Shown one piece after another: positions 26,841 through 36,672 of a DNA stretch of 64,000 bases. Position numbers and translations under genes: made by a program. The stretch comes from Flagellimonas amphidinii (lineage in GTDB: Bacteria > Bacteroidota > Bacteroidia > Flavobacteriales > Flavobacteriaceae), in NCBI RefSeq assembly GCF_013090115.1, contig NZ_JABFNN010000037.1, forward strand, positions 159,114-223,113, in the 5' to 3' direction. Within the stretch, counting starts at the first letter, position 1. Each line of letters opens with the position of its first letter. The notes beneath the pieces were generated by a model, which saw only the letters and a program-made list of their open reading frames with translations, searched no databases and was not told the DNA's origin.

Positions 26841-29800
26841 TTGAAAAGAGGGGCAAAACCAATACTTAAAACATTAAGTTTTAAGTGCATTTTCTTATTC
26901 GTTTGTTTTCTGGCTTTTACCACTTTAAAGGGGCAGGAGACCAATGAGCAAATCCAGGATTCTGTAAAGACCGGAGTTGCCCTTGGTCGTTTGATTTTGG
27001 AAAACCCTGATAGCATTATTGCCAAATACACTTACGACCCCGAACTTGACCGATACATTTATACTGAAAGTGTTGGTGATTTCAATGTCAGCCATCCTAT
27101 TATTCTAACACCAGAACAGTACTTTGACCTTGTTCAAAAGGAACAGATGAAATTGTACTTCAAAGAAAAGATAGATGCATTTACAGGAAAGAAAGAGGGT
27201 AGTGAGGAAGCCAGAAAAAACCTATTGCCCAATTTCTATGTAAATAGCAGCTTTTTTGAATCCATTTTTGGTGGAAATACTATCGAAGTTATCCCGCAAG
27301 GGTCAGTGGCCATGGATTTAGGTATTTTATGGCAAAAAAATGATAACCCTGCACTTTCCCCCAGAAATAGAACAAATCTGTCGTTTGATTTTGATCAGCG
27401 AATCAGTTTAAGTTTATTGGGAAAAGTTGGTGAAAGATTGCAAGTTACCGCCAACTATGATACAGAAGCAACTTTCGATTTCCAGAATTTGGTAAAATTG
27501 GATTACACCCCAACTGAGGACGACATTCTTCGGAAAATTGAAATAGGTAATGTGAACATGCCCCTCAACAGTTCTTTAATTACCGGAGCACAAAGTCTTT
27601 TTGGGGTAAAGACCCAATTACAATTTGGAAAAACAACGGTTACTGCGGTATTCTCTGAGCAACGTTCACAAAACAATACCGTTGTGGCACAAGGAGGTGG
27701 CACTTTGAACGAGTTTTCGCTTACTGCTTTGGACTATGATGAGGATAGGCACTTTTTTTTAGCGCAGTACTTTAGGGACAATTATGACCAAGCGCTGGAA
27801 AATTATCCATTCATAAGAAGTCAGGTGCAGATAACGCGCTTAGAAGTATGGGTGACCAATAGAAATCAACAAACCTTGAATGTAAGAAATGTTGTTGCTA
27901 TTCAGGATTTGGGAGAAACATCAGAGGATAAGACGAGGATAGGAATCAATAACGGAGACCCAGCCGGCTTTTTTGATCCTGCTGCTGTAGCATCAGGTTT
28001 TCCAAGGAATGAAGCCAATGCATATGACCCCAATCAAATTGGAACAGGCGCTTTAACACAATCCATTAGAGATATTGCCACGGTTGAATCTGGTTTCAAT
28101 ATTCCAAGCTATCCAGTGAACCAAGGTTTTGATTACGCCATTTTGGAAAATGCACGTAAGTTGGAAGAAGGAAGGGATTACGAATTCGATTCCCAATTGG
28201 GGTATATTTCTTTGAACCAACGTTTAAGTAATGATGAGGTACTGGGAGTGGCATTTCAATATACCACCACTAGTGGGGAAGTATTTCAAGTTGGAGAGTT
28301 TGCCAATGGCGGAGTGGATGCCACTACAGTTTCTGGAGGGGTCAATCCCATTGTTGAAAACAATACGCTTATTCTAAAATTATTGAAGAGTAACATTACC
28401 AATGTGGAAGATCCCATTTGGGATTTGATGATGAAAAATATCTATTCCACTGGAGCTTTTCAATTAGATCAAGAGGATTTTAAATTGAATATCCTTTATT
28501 CTGATCCAACACCAAGAAACTACATTACTCCGGTCGACCCTAATGCAGGATGGCCAGTAGGTTTGGAAGACCGTATCTTGCTAAGTGTGTTTAATTTAGA
28601 TCGACTCAATATTTACAATGATGTACAGCCGGGGGGAGATGGTTTCTTTGATTATGTGCCAGGCATAACGATAGATACACAAACGGGACGTATCATCTTT
28701 ACGAAGGTTGAGCCATTTGGAGAATTCCTTTTTGAACAATTAGGGGGTGGTGTTTACGATGTTGAAAATGATCAAGGATACAATGTCAACCAGCAGCGCT
28801 ATGTGTTCCGAAACATGTACGCAAAAACCAAAGCTGCATCTTTGCAGGATGCTGAAAAGAACAGATTCCAATTAAAAGGGCGGTACAAATCACAAGGCAA
28901 CAATGGTATTCCAATAGGGGCATTCAATGTGCCGAGAGGTTCTGTGAGGGTTACTGCTGGTGGTCGTCAGCTTCAAGAATACATAGATTATACGGTAAAC
29001 TATCAAGCGGGGACAGTTCAAATTTTGGATCCCAGTTTGGCGGCATCCAATACGCCCATCAATATTTCGGTGGAAAACAATGCGGTGTTTGGCCAACAGA
29101 CTAGAAGATTTACGGGAATCAATATTGAACATAAGTTTAGTGACAATTTTGTGTTAGGTGGTACTTTGCTCAACTTGAATGAGAGACCTCTTACCCAAAA
29201 ATCCAATTATGGAGTAGAACCCGTTAACAATACCATTTATGGTCTGAACGGGAACTTTAGTACAGAAATTCCATTTTTGACCCGTTTGGCCAATAAGTTG
29301 CCGAATATTGACACAGATGTACCGTCAAATTTATCTGTACGTGGTGAAGTGGCCTTTTTAAAACCCAACTCTCCCAAGAACGCAGATTTTGAAGGAGAAA
29401 CAACTACCTATTTAGATGATTTTGAAGGAGCACAGGCGCTAATTGATATTCGTTCCTCTTTGGGATGGACGTTGGCAAGTCCGCCAGTAGAATTTTTGGA
29501 AGATAGAACGGATATAGATGTCGGTTTTGAACGTGCAAAAATGTCCTGGTACACTATCGACCCAATATTTTATACCAATCAGAGACCTTCAGGATTATCG
29601 GATAATGACATTTCCTTGAATGCCACCCGTAGGGTTTTTATTGATGAGGTATTTACAGAGACTGATATTGCACAAGGGCAAACCCAGGTACAGAGTACTT
29701 TAGATATCGTTTATTATCCCAATGAAAAAGGGCCGTACAATGCCAATCCTAGTTTTGAGGCCGAGACACCGGAAGGTAAATGGGCTGGGATTATGAGGCC

Positions 29801-32800
29801 ATTGAGCAGTACCAATTTTGAACAATCCAATGTGGAATTTGTGCAGTTTTGGGTATTGGACCCTTATATTGATGGCCAAACCACTAGCGCCAATGCTGGT
29901 GAGTTGGTATTGAACTTAGGAAACATTTCCGAGGATATTTTACGTGATGGTCGAAAGCAATACGAAAATGGATTGCCCGGTAGTACCAATAGCGAAGTTC
30001 CAAGGGAAACTATTTGGGGTCAGGTGCCTTCAACACAATCTTTGGTTTATGCTTTTGATGCAGATGAAACAAACAGGACTTTGCAGGATGTGGGTCTGGA
30101 TGGATTGGATGATGCAGCTGAACAGGCCATTTACAACGGCCCAAGTGATGACCCTGCTTTGGATAATTACCAATATTACCTCAATAGGGAAGGCAGCATC
30201 TTAGAGCGTTATTTTGATTTTAACAATACAGAAGGTAACTCGCCCGTAGCTGTTACTAATACGAATAGAGGGTCAACTACTTTGCCAGATGTAGAGGATA
30301 TTGATAGGGATTTGACCATGAACACGGTGAATAGTTACTATGAATATCGCATTCAAATAAGGCCCAATACCACTATTGATGACCAGTATGTCACTGATAT
30401 TCGTGAAGGACTCACTCCAACGCTTCCCAACGGAACGCAGTTGAACAGAAGGTGGATCCAGTATAAAATTCCATTAAGTGATTTTACCGAAGCTGTGGGT
30501 GGAATCGCAGATTTTAGATCCATAAGTTTTATGCGGATGTACCTCACAGGATTTACAGATGATGTGGTACTCCGTTTTGCAACCTTGGATTTAGTGCGTG
30601 GAGATTGGAGAACTTATACCAATTCCTTGCAGCCTGATGAAGTGGACAGTGATCCTTCGGATGATGGTACTGTTACTGATGTGAATACGGTTAATATTGA
30701 GGAAAACTTTGGAAGACAGCCAATTCCTTATGTGTTGCCTCCGGGGGTGGTTAGGGAGCAGTTGAACAACAACAACACTATTATCCGTCAAAATGAGCAA
30801 TCCCTTTCTTTTGTGGTCGAAAATTTAGAATCTGAAGATTCAAGGGGTGTTTTCAAAAATGTAAATATTGATGTGCGACAGTATGAGCGAATTAAAATGT
30901 TCATGCATGCTGAAAAAATATTGAATGGAGATTATTCTGATAATGACACTCCATTGGTCGGGTTCTTGAGAATCGGTACTGATTTCTCGGAAAATTTCTA
31001 TCAAATAGAACTTCCGTTGCAGTTTACACCTTTCAATGCTACATCTGCAGAAGAGATTTGGCCCGATGTAAATGAAATTGACATTGCTTTAAGTGACTTG
31101 AGCAAGGTGAAATCCAAAGGTATTTCAGACCAAACCCTTGATGAGGTCAGTTATTATGAAATCATTGATGGCGAAGCAGTTTTGGTGGATGAGTTTGCGC
31201 CAAGAACATTGGGAAGACTTCGTATTGGAATTAAGGGTAACCCATCTTTGGGAAGTATTCGCGGTATGATGGTGGGTGTTAAAAATATTGATGACCTTCC
31301 AGCTAGGGGAGAAGTATGGTTCAATGAACTTCGGTTGGCCGGATTGGATAATAACGGCGGATGGGCTGCCATTGCTGCCTTGGATGCTAACATGGCTGAT
31401 TTTGCCAATGTAACGGCGACGGCAAGTACCAGCACTTCCGGTTTCGGTTCCATAGACCAGATGCCCAATGAACGTTCAAGGGAAGATGCCATTTCTTATG
31501 ATGTGGTCACCAATGTGAATGTAGGGCAGTTGTTCCCCAAGAAATGGAACCTGCAATTACCATTTAATTATGGGATATCAGAAACTCTAATTACTCCAGA
31601 GTTTGATCCAGTTTATGATGACTTAAAATTGGACGACCGGATAGCTGCAGCTGAAACAGAGGAAGAAGCGGAAACCATTAGAGAACAGGCAGAGGATTAC
31701 ACCAAAAGAACCAGTATCAACCTTATTGGGGTTAGAAAAAACAGAGGGGAAGAAGCTAAGGAAAATTTCTTTGATATAGAGAATTTCACCTTCAACTATT
31801 CCTATAATGAAACCAACCATAGGGATTTTGAAGTGGCCAACTTGAGCGATCAAAACGTTACAACTGGTTTTGTGTACAACCATAACTTTAAACCATTGGA
31901 GGTTGCTCCATTTGCCAAAAAAGACTCATTGTTCACCAGTAATTACTGGCAATGGCTCAAAGATTTGAACTTTAATCTATTGCCAACCAGTGTGTCGGTC
32001 AATGCCAATTATAATCGATCTTTCAACCAACAAAGGTTTCGAGATGTTTTGGAACCTGGAGTCGATGCTCTGGAATTGCCCTTATTGCAACAGCGCAATT
32101 ATTTATTCAATTGGCAGTATGCATTAAATTATAGTATTTCAAAATCCTTGCGATTAAATCTTACTGCATCGAACAACAACATTGTCCGTAATTATTTCAA
32201 TGTCGATGATGATTCAGATTCAGGAATCAATGAAGCTTTGGATTTATGGGATGGATTTTTTGATATCGGTGAACCCAATAGGCATTCGCAACAAATGCAA
32301 CTGAACTACGAGCTACCTTTCAGTAAGATTCCATTTCTCAATTTTATCAATGCTCAATATACTTATACCAGTAATTTTGATTGGCAAAGAGGTGGCGATG
32401 CGTTGATTGAAGTCGCAGGGGAGCAAATCAATACCATACAGAACGCCAATACCCACAACTTAACGGCGAATATGGGCATGCAACGCTTGTATGACTTTTT
32501 GGGATTGAAAAAGCGAGATGGAAAGGTTACTGCAGCCCAAGCTTCAATCCGTAGGGACAAAGCTGGGAATCCTGCCGATGGAACTGATGAAAAACCTCCC
32601 AAGAAAACAAGTAAGGCATTCAATACTTTGGTGGATATCGTAACTATGGTGAAACGATTGAATGTAAATTACAGTGAAAATAATGGAACTGTGCTGCCAG
32701 GGTATACCCAATCCATAGGATTTATCGGAACCGCTAGACCAACTATAGGGTTTGTTTTTGGTAGTCAGGCAGATGTAAGATACGAGGCGGCCCGAAATGG

Positions 32801-33953
32801 TTGGTTGACAACTTTCCCAGAATACAATTCCCAATATATTAGGACCACCAATAAACAGTTGAACATTACGGCAACTGCCCAACCAACACCCGATTTGACC
32901 ATTGATTTGACGGCAGACCGTCAGTATTCCAGCAATTCGCAGGAAAATTATAGTGTTCAAGATTGGATAAACGGACAAGATGGTTTGGTCAATGAGTTGG
33001 GTAATTTTAGTATTTCTACCGTCATGATCGGTACCATTTTCAACAAAAGTGATGAGTTTGATTCTAAAACCTTTGAAAAATTTAAAGAAAATAGGATAAC
33101 CATTGCCAATCGTTTGGTTTCAGATAGAGGACAGTCTCCTGGAGACCTGGATGAAGATGGATTCCCGGAACTATATGGAAAGACACAACAAGAAGTATTG
33201 TTGCCGGCATTTTTTGCAGCCTATACTGGTCAGGATGTAAACAGGGTCAACTTGGATGCATTCCGGGAAATTCCAATTCCAAACTGGAACATTAAGTATA
33301 CAGGATTGATGAAGAACCGTTGGTTCAAAAAGAAATTCAAACGTTTCTCCTTAAGTCATGGCTACAGGGCGGCCTACAGTATCAATTCATTTCAAACCAA
33401 TTTGGAGCGAGAGAATACAACTTTTGATCCTGAGACGGGAGACCTTCTTCCAGAAAATATTATAAATAATGTAGTGCTTACCGATCAGTTCAATCCGTTG
33501 ATGCGGGTAGATTTTGAAATGAAGAATTCCTTTAGCTTTTTAGCCGAAGTGAGAACGGACAGAACGCTCTCGCTTAGTTTTGACAACAACTTGCTTACGG
33601 AAATTAATGGTAAGGAATATACTTTAGGATTGGGGTATCGTTTTAAGGACGTGAAATTCGTAACCAACATTGGTGGGGAAAAAACCCGTTTGAAAGGTGA
33701 CTTGAACTTAAAAGCTGATTTATCTCTTAGAGATAATATCACCATAATAAGAAATTTGGATATTAATAATAACCAAATCACTTCTGGTCAAAAATTAATG
33801 TCCATCAAGTTCACTGCTGATTATGCCTTGAGCAAGAGTTTGAATGCTTTGTTCTTCTATGATCACTCTTTCTCTGAATTTGCGGTATCCACGGCATTCC
33901 CTCAGACCACCATCAATACAGGATTCACGCTTCGTTATAACTTCGGTAACTAG
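26841..33953 (+). CDS. sprA: T9SS outer-membrane translocon / gliding motility protein SprA (Sov)
   Basis: This giant 2370-residue protein forms the beta-barrel pore of the type IX secretion system and is required for gliding in Flavobacteria. Only TTG at 26841 can start it: an in-frame TGA lies at 26799 and no other start codon intervenes. It yields a signal peptide, KCIFLFVCFLAFTTLKGQ. Family stretches include SFFESIFGGNTIEVIPQGSV, FLTRLANKLPNIDTDVPSNL, YLDDFEGAQALIDIRSSLGW and PARGEVWFNELRL. The C-terminal end, FPQTTINTGFTLRYNFGN, is a typical outer-membrane beta-strand finish. It follows ruvA directly, and gcvH with its own promoter follows. Confidence 0.95.
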   Translation: MKRGAKPILKTLSFKCIFLFVCFLAFTTLKGQETNEQIQDSVKTGVALGRLILENPDSIIAKYTYDPELDRYIYTESVGDFNVSHPIILTPEQYFDLVQKEQMKLYFKEKIDAFTGKKEGSEEARKNLLPNFYVNSSFFESIFGGNTIEVIPQGSVAMDLGILWQKNDNPALSPRNRTNLSFDFDQRISLSLLGKVGERLQVTANYDTEATFDFQNLVKLDYTPTEDDILRKIEIGNVNMPLNSSLITGAQSLFGVKTQLQFGKTTVTAVFSEQRSQNNTVVAQGGGTLNEFSLTALDYDEDRHFFLAQYFRDNYDQALENYPFIRSQVQITRLEVWVTNRNQQTLNVRNVVAIQDLGETSEDKTRIGINNGDPAGFFDPAAVASGFPRNEANAYDPNQIGTGALTQSIRDIATVESGFNIPSYPVNQGFDYAILENARKLEEGRDYEFDSQLGYISLNQRLSNDEVLGVAFQYTTTSGEVFQVGEFANGGVDATTVSGGVNPIVENNTLILKLLKSNITNVEDPIWDLMMKNIYSTGAFQLDQEDFKLNILYSDPTPRNYITPVDPNAGWPVGLEDRILLSVFNLDRLNIYNDVQPGGDGFFDYVPGITIDTQTGRIIFTKVEPFGEFLFEQLGGGVYDVENDQGYNVNQQRYVFRNMYAKTKAASLQDAEKNRFQLKGRYKSQGNNGIPIGAFNVPRGSVRVTAGGRQLQEYIDYTVNYQAGTVQILDPSLAASNTPINISVENNAVFGQQTRRFTGINIEHKFSDNFVLGGTLLNLNERPLTQKSNYGVEPVNNTIYGLNGNFSTEIPFLTRLANKLPNIDTDVPSNLSVRGEVAFLKPNSPKNADFEGETTTYLDDFEGAQALIDIRSSLGWTLASPPVEFLEDRTDIDVGFERAKMSWYTIDPIFYTNQRPSGLSDNDISLNATRRVFIDEVFTETDIAQGQTQVQSTLDIVYYPNEKGPYNANPSFEAETPEGKWAGIMRPLSSTNFEQSNVEFVQFWVLDPYIDGQTTSANAGELVLNLGNISEDILRDGRKQYENGLPGSTNSEVPRETIWGQVPSTQSLVYAFDADETNRTLQDVGLDGLDDAAEQAIYNGPSDDPALDNYQYYLNREGSILERYFDFNNTEGNSPVAVTNTNRGSTTLPDVEDIDRDLTMNTVNSYYEYRIQIRPNTTIDDQYVTDIREGLTPTLPNGTQLNRRWIQYKIPLSDFTEAVGGIADFRSISFMRMYLTGFTDDVVLRFATLDLVRGDWRTYTNSLQPDEVDSDPSDDGTVTDVNTVNIEENFGRQPIPYVLPPGVVREQLNNNNTIIRQNEQSLSFVVENLESEDSRGVFKNVNIDVRQYERIKMFMHAEKILNGDYSDNDTPLVGFLRIGTDFSENFYQIELPLQFTPFNATSAEEIWPDVNEIDIALSDLSKVKSKGISDQTLDEVSYYEIIDGEAVLVDEFAPRTLGRLRIGIKGNPSLGSIRGMMVGVKNIDDLPARGEVWFNELRLAGLDNNGGWAAIAALDANMADFANVTATASTSTSGFGSIDQMPNERSREDAISYDVVTNVNVGQLFPKKWNLQLPFNYGISETLITPEFDPVYDDLKLDDRIAAAETEEEAETIREQAEDYTKRTSINLIGVRKNRGEEAKENFFDIENFTFNYSYNETNHRDFEVANLSDQNVTTGFVYNHNFKPLEVAPFAKKDSLFTSNYWQWLKDLNFNLLPTSVSVNANYNRSFNQQRFRDVLEPGVDALELPLLQQRNYLFNWQYALNYSISKSLRLNLTASNNNIVRNYFNVDDDSDSGINEALDLWDGFFDIGEPNRHSQQMQLNYELPFSKIPFLNFINAQYTYTSNFDWQRGGDALIEVAGEQINTIQNANTHNLTANMGMQRLYDFLGLKKRDGKVTAAQASIRRDKAGNPADGTDEKPPKKTSKAFNTLVDIVTMVKRLNVNYSENNGTVLPGYTQSIGFIGTARPTIGFVFGSQADVRYEAARNGWLTTFPEYNSQYIRTTNKQLNITATAQPTPDLTIDLTADRQYSSNSQENYSVQDWINGQDGLVNELGNFSISTVMIGTIFNKSDEFDSKTFEKFKENRITIANRLVSDRGQSPGDLDEDGFPELYGKTQQEVLLPAFFAAYTGQDVNRVNLDAFREIPIPNWNIKYTGLMKNRWFKKKFKRFSLSHGYRAAYSINSFQTNLERENTTFDPETGDLLPENIINNVVLTDQFNPLMRVDFEMKNSFSFLAEVRTDRTLSLSFDNNLLTEINGKEYTLGLGYRFKDVKFVTNIGGEKTRLKGDLNLKADLSLRDNITIIRNLDINNNQITSGQKLMSIKFTADYALSKSLNALFFYDHSFSEFAVSTAFPQTTINTGFTLRYNFGN

Positions 33954-34001
33954 TTGTTTTTGCTTTAATCAAAAAGGTAGAAATTTTGTTGCTCGGATTC
34001 C

Positions 34002-34031
34002 TTGCAAACTATTCTCAAAAAGTTACATTTG
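34002..34031 (+). promoter_or_regulatory. Bacteroidota-type promoter of gcvH
   Basis: TTG at 34002-34004 and TACATTTG at 34024-34031 are separated by 19 bases, an exact fit to TTG/TAnnTTTG. Transcription would start near 34038, about 20 bases before the gcvH ATG. Confidence 0.7.
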
Positions 34032-34058
34032 TTTATCGACTAAAACAAAATTGAAGGA

Positions 34059-34439
34059 ATGAACATACCATCAGAATTAAAGTATACCAAAGACCATGAA
34101 TGGGTCAAGATTGAAGGCGATGTGGCTACTGTGGGCATTACTGATTTTGCACAGAGTGAACTTGGCGATATTGTTTATGTAGAAGTGGAAACGTTGGATG
34201 AAACTTTGGATAAGGAAGAGGTTTTTGGTACTGTAGAAGCAGTAAAAACAGTTTCTGACCTTTTTCTACCTCTTAGTGGCGAAATTATTGAGTTCAATGA
34301 AGCCTTGGAGGATGAGCCAGAAAAAGTAAACTCAGACCCCTATGGAGAAGGTTGGATGATCAAGATTAAAATAAGTGACGCTTCTCAAGTGGACGATTTG
34401 ATCAGTGATGAAGATTACAAGGCCCTGATAGGTGCTTAA
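34059..34439 (+). CDS. gcvH: Glycine cleavage system H protein
   Basis: This 126-residue lipoyl carrier shuttles the aminomethyl group between the P, T and L proteins of glycine cleavage. It begins [20 protein letters not shown], as the family does, and the lipoylated lysine is Lys63 in [12 protein letters not shown]. The C-terminal [12 protein letters not shown] is also typical. The other glycine cleavage genes are not in this window. Its last 8 bases overlap the VanZ-like gene. Confidence 0.97.
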   Translation: MNIPSELKYTKDHEWVKIEGDVATVGITDFAQSELGDIVYVEVETLDETLDKEEVFGTVEAVKTVSDLFLPLSGEIIEFNEALEDEPEKVNSDPYGEGWMIKIKISDASQVDDLISDEDYKALIGA

Positions 34440-34839
34440 AAGAAACATTTACACCCTATTATTTGTTGGCTGGGTACTTTTCATAACAATACTCAGCTTA
34501 TTTTCTTTTTCAGGATTGGAATTGGATACGGGTGAAATCAATATTCCCTATGCCGACAAAATTGTGCACTTTGTATTTTATTTGGTGTTTGCGGTATTGG
34601 GATGTTTATTTTTAAGGGAGCGCTCAAAAGGTACTATGAAGTTGGGCAAGACCTTAATATATATATTGTTGGTGGCAGTAGGGTATGGCATATTTATTGA
34701 GATACTTCAGTATACAATTACTGTGGACCGGATGGCTGAATTTGGTGATATTTTGGCCAATACCATTGGAGCAATTGCAGGGATTAGCTTCATTTGGTGG
34801 TATTTTTCTAAAGAAAGGCAGTTAAAATGGAAAATTTAA
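34432..34839 (+). CDS. VanZ-like family membrane protein
   Basis: This 135-residue protein has four hydrophobic spans. It shows the VanZ-like pattern: an early [19 protein letters not shown] and a later [20 protein letters not shown] with the family E-x-x-Q...R-x-x-x-x-D-x-x-x-N spacing, ending in [12 protein letters not shown]. The start is GTG at 34432, overlapping gcvH by 8 bases, which points to translational coupling. VanZ itself affects teicoplanin sensitivity, but most family members, including those beside gcvH in Flavobacteria, have no known function. Confidence 0.85.
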   Translation: MLKRNIYTLLFVGWVLFITILSLFSFSGLELDTGEINIPYADKIVHFVFYLVFAVLGCLFLRERSKGTMKLGKTLIYILLVAVGYGIFIEILQYTITVDRMAEFGDILANTIGAIAGISFIWWYFSKERQLKWKI

Positions 34840-34891
34840 TTGCTTATTTAATCAATTAATAATTAAATTAGCAAACATTAAAATCTAAAAG

Positions 34892-35596
34892 ATGGAACTA
34901 AAAAAGAGTCCCAAAGCGGATGTAGGAAAAAACAGTTCTCTCTATTTTGTAATAGGGTTGGCAGCTGTCTTAGGATTGGTTTATGGAGCCATGGAGTGGA
35001 AAAAATATGATAAGTCCAATGACTATGACATTGCATTGAATGTTGAGGATCAGTTGGATGAAGAGGTGCCAATGACAGAACAAATTAAGACACCACCGCC
35101 TCCACCGCCTCCAGCAGCACCAGAAGTAATTGAGGTTGTTGAGGACGAAGAGGAAGTGGAAGAAACTGTAATTGAGTCTACTGAAACCAGCCAAGAAGAG
35201 GAAGTGATAGAGGTAGAAGAAGTTGAAGTAGAAGAGATTGACGAAGACATTTCAGTTCCATTTGCTGTTATTGAGGATGTTCCTGTATTCCCTGGCTGTG
35301 AAAAAGCAGGAAATAAGAAGCAATGTTTCCAGGAAATGATGCAAAAGCACATTCGTAAAAATTTCCGTTACCCAGAAATTGCTCAAGAAATGGGTGTTCA
35401 AGGTAGGGTAAACGTAATTTTCGTGATTCAGAAGGATGGAAGCATCGGAAACATTAGAATGCGTGGTCCGGATAAAAACTTGGAAGCAGAAGCCATGAGA
35501 ATCATTAAAAAATTACCTAAAATGACTCCAGGTAAGCAAAGAGGTAGAGCGGTAAAAGTTCCATTTAGTATCCCAATTACCTTTAAGCTTCAATAA
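34892..35596 (+). CDS. TonB-family energy transducer
   Basis: This 234-residue inner-membrane-anchored protein is expected to pass proton-motive energy to outer-membrane TonB-dependent receptors. A short cytoplasmic head is followed by one membrane helix (about 18-36, LYFVIGLAAVLGLVYGAM). A periplasmic linker comes next with seven consecutive prolines (TPPPPPPPAAPEV) and an unusually long acidic E/V stretch (about 80-125) in place of the usual EP/KP repeats. The C-terminal TonB domain (about 145-234) has NFRYPEIAQEMGVQGRVNVI and DKNLEAEAMRIIKKLP. A terminator follows. No ExbB/ExbD genes are adjacent. Confidence 0.92.
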   Translation: MELKKSPKADVGKNSSLYFVIGLAAVLGLVYGAMEWKKYDKSNDYDIALNVEDQLDEEVPMTEQIKTPPPPPPPAAPEVIEVVEDEEEVEETVIESTETSQEEEVIEVEEVEVEEIDEDISVPFAVIEDVPVFPGCEKAGNKKQCFQEMMQKHIRKNFRYPEIAQEMGVQGRVNVIFVIQKDGSIGNIRMRGPDKNLEAEAMRIIKKLPKMTPGKQRGRAVKVPFSIPITFKLQ

Positions 35597-35629
35597 AAAA
35601 TATAGAATTTCTATTGAGGTAGAAATTTG

Positions 35630-35663
35630 AAAAAGCCCTGATGTTTGCATCAGGGCTTTTTTT
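35630..35663. terminator. Bidirectional terminator between the TonB gene and the metallo-hydrolase gene
   Basis: AAAAGCCCTGATG, loop TTTG, CATCAGGGCTTTTTTT form a perfect stem with flanking A- and T-runs. It lies between convergent genes and overlaps the stop codon of the minus-strand gene by two bases. Confidence 0.9.
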
Positions 35664-36549
35664 ATTGGGATAAACTTTTATACACTGTTTCACGCATGCG
35701 TTCTGGATTAATGTAGCCATTTCCAAGGGTGCTATCATATTTGGAAGTCAAGGTAGAATCCATTTTTACTTGTTCCAGTGTTTTTCCAGCAGTAATTTCT
35801 TTTTGAATAATTGAACGAATATCTTTCAAAATATCAACATATGTTATTAATTCACTTTTATTGGAAGGTCTTCCGTGACCTGGGATTATTTTGGTCTCTT
35901 CGTTCATAACAAGCAAAGCTTTTTTATGGGCGGCAATATATCCATCAATGCTTCCACCGCTGTTTACATCAATATATGGATAACGACCTGCAAAATAGGT
36001 GTCACCCATATGGATTACATTCTCATTCACAAAATAAATCATGGTATCACCATCTGTATGTGCATTGTGAACGTGCAATAGTATAATCGTTTCTTCACCG
36101 TCATAAAAGGTCATTTCTTCAGAAAAAGTGATTTCAGGCAAACTTTTCTCATAATCCGAAGAGGTCATCTTTTGTTCAGCAATACTTTTCAATCCTCTTT
36201 TTATAAGTCGTTTACGAACATTGTCCTGAGCAACTAATGTAGTTGTATCGGTATTGAAATTACTGTTTCCTCCCGTATGGTCCCCATGCATATGGGTATT
36301 TACTAAATAGGAGATAGGTTTATCGGTCAGTAAATCAATTTTAGCATTTATTTTTTTGCTCAATGGAGCAAATTGATCATCGATCATAAATACCTTGTCG
36401 CTTCCCACATAAATCCCGATATTGCCACCTCTTCCGGTGAGCATGTAAATTTTTGGAGAAATCGTATCGATGGAGATGGTGACATTTTCAAATTGAGCGT
36501 AAAGACCACTGCAGATTGAAATAAAAACTAGCAGAATAATTCGGTTCAT
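35662..36549 (-). CDS. Secreted metallo-beta-lactamase-fold hydrolase
   Basis: This is a 295-residue exported protein. The ATG at 36549 gives the signal peptide MNRIILLVFISICSGLYAQ; a longer frame to 36660 is not supported. The zinc site of the MBL superfamily is intact: THMHGDHTGG (His86, His88, Asp90, His91), a histidine in HVHNAHTDGD, the bridging Asp in HMGDTYFAGR and a final His in IIPGHGRPS. The overall layout resembles class B-like periplasmic hydrolases, including quinoprotein-relay-type MBL proteins, but substrate cannot be deduced. I do not claim beta-lactam hydrolysis. It is divergent from ctaB. Confidence 0.85.
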   Translation of the reverse strand: MNRIILLVFISICSGLYAQFENVTISIDTISPKIYMLTGRGGNIGIYVGSDKVFMIDDQFAPLSKKINAKIDLLTDKPISYLVNTHMHGDHTGGNSNFNTDTTTLVAQDNVRKRLIKRGLKSIAEQKMTSSDYEKSLPEITFSEEMTFYDGEETIILLHVHNAHTDGDTMIYFVNENVIHMGDTYFAGRYPYIDVNSGGSIDGYIAAHKKALLVMNEETKIIPGHGRPSNKSELITYVDILKDIRSIIQKEITAGKTLEQVKMDSTLTSKYDSTLGNGYINPERMRETVYKSLSQ

Positions 36550-36593
36550 GGCTTTTTCTTTGGATTGATAGTTTATAAGACGTTGTATTCTCT

Positions 36594-36601
36594 CAAAAAT
36601 A
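36594..36601 (-). promoter_or_regulatory. -7 element of the metallo-hydrolase gene
   Basis: On the minus strand this reads TATTTTTG, an exact TAnnTTTG, 44 bases upstream of the start codon. A TTG at the expected -33 distance is not evident, so support is partial. Confidence 0.4.
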
Positions 36602-36621
36602 ACACAAAGACCGGCAACGGG

Positions 36622-36652
36622 TTGGAAAAGAATAACATCGACGTTATCTTTG
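36622..36652 (+). promoter_or_regulatory. Bacteroidota-type promoter of the ctaB-coxC operon
   Basis: TTG at 36622-36624 and TATCTTTG at 36645-36652 are 20 bases apart, an exact TTG/TAnnTTTG pair. Transcription would start near 36659, giving a leader of about 14 bases before the ctaB ATG at 36673. Confidence 0.75.
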
Positions 36653-36672
36653 CCAGCCAATTATGATCGTGG

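Noticed and set aside
35662..36549. Metallo-beta-lactamase-fold gene as an antibiotic-resistance determinant
   Set aside because: The zinc ligands are common to the whole superfamily; substrate specificity cannot be read from the sequence.
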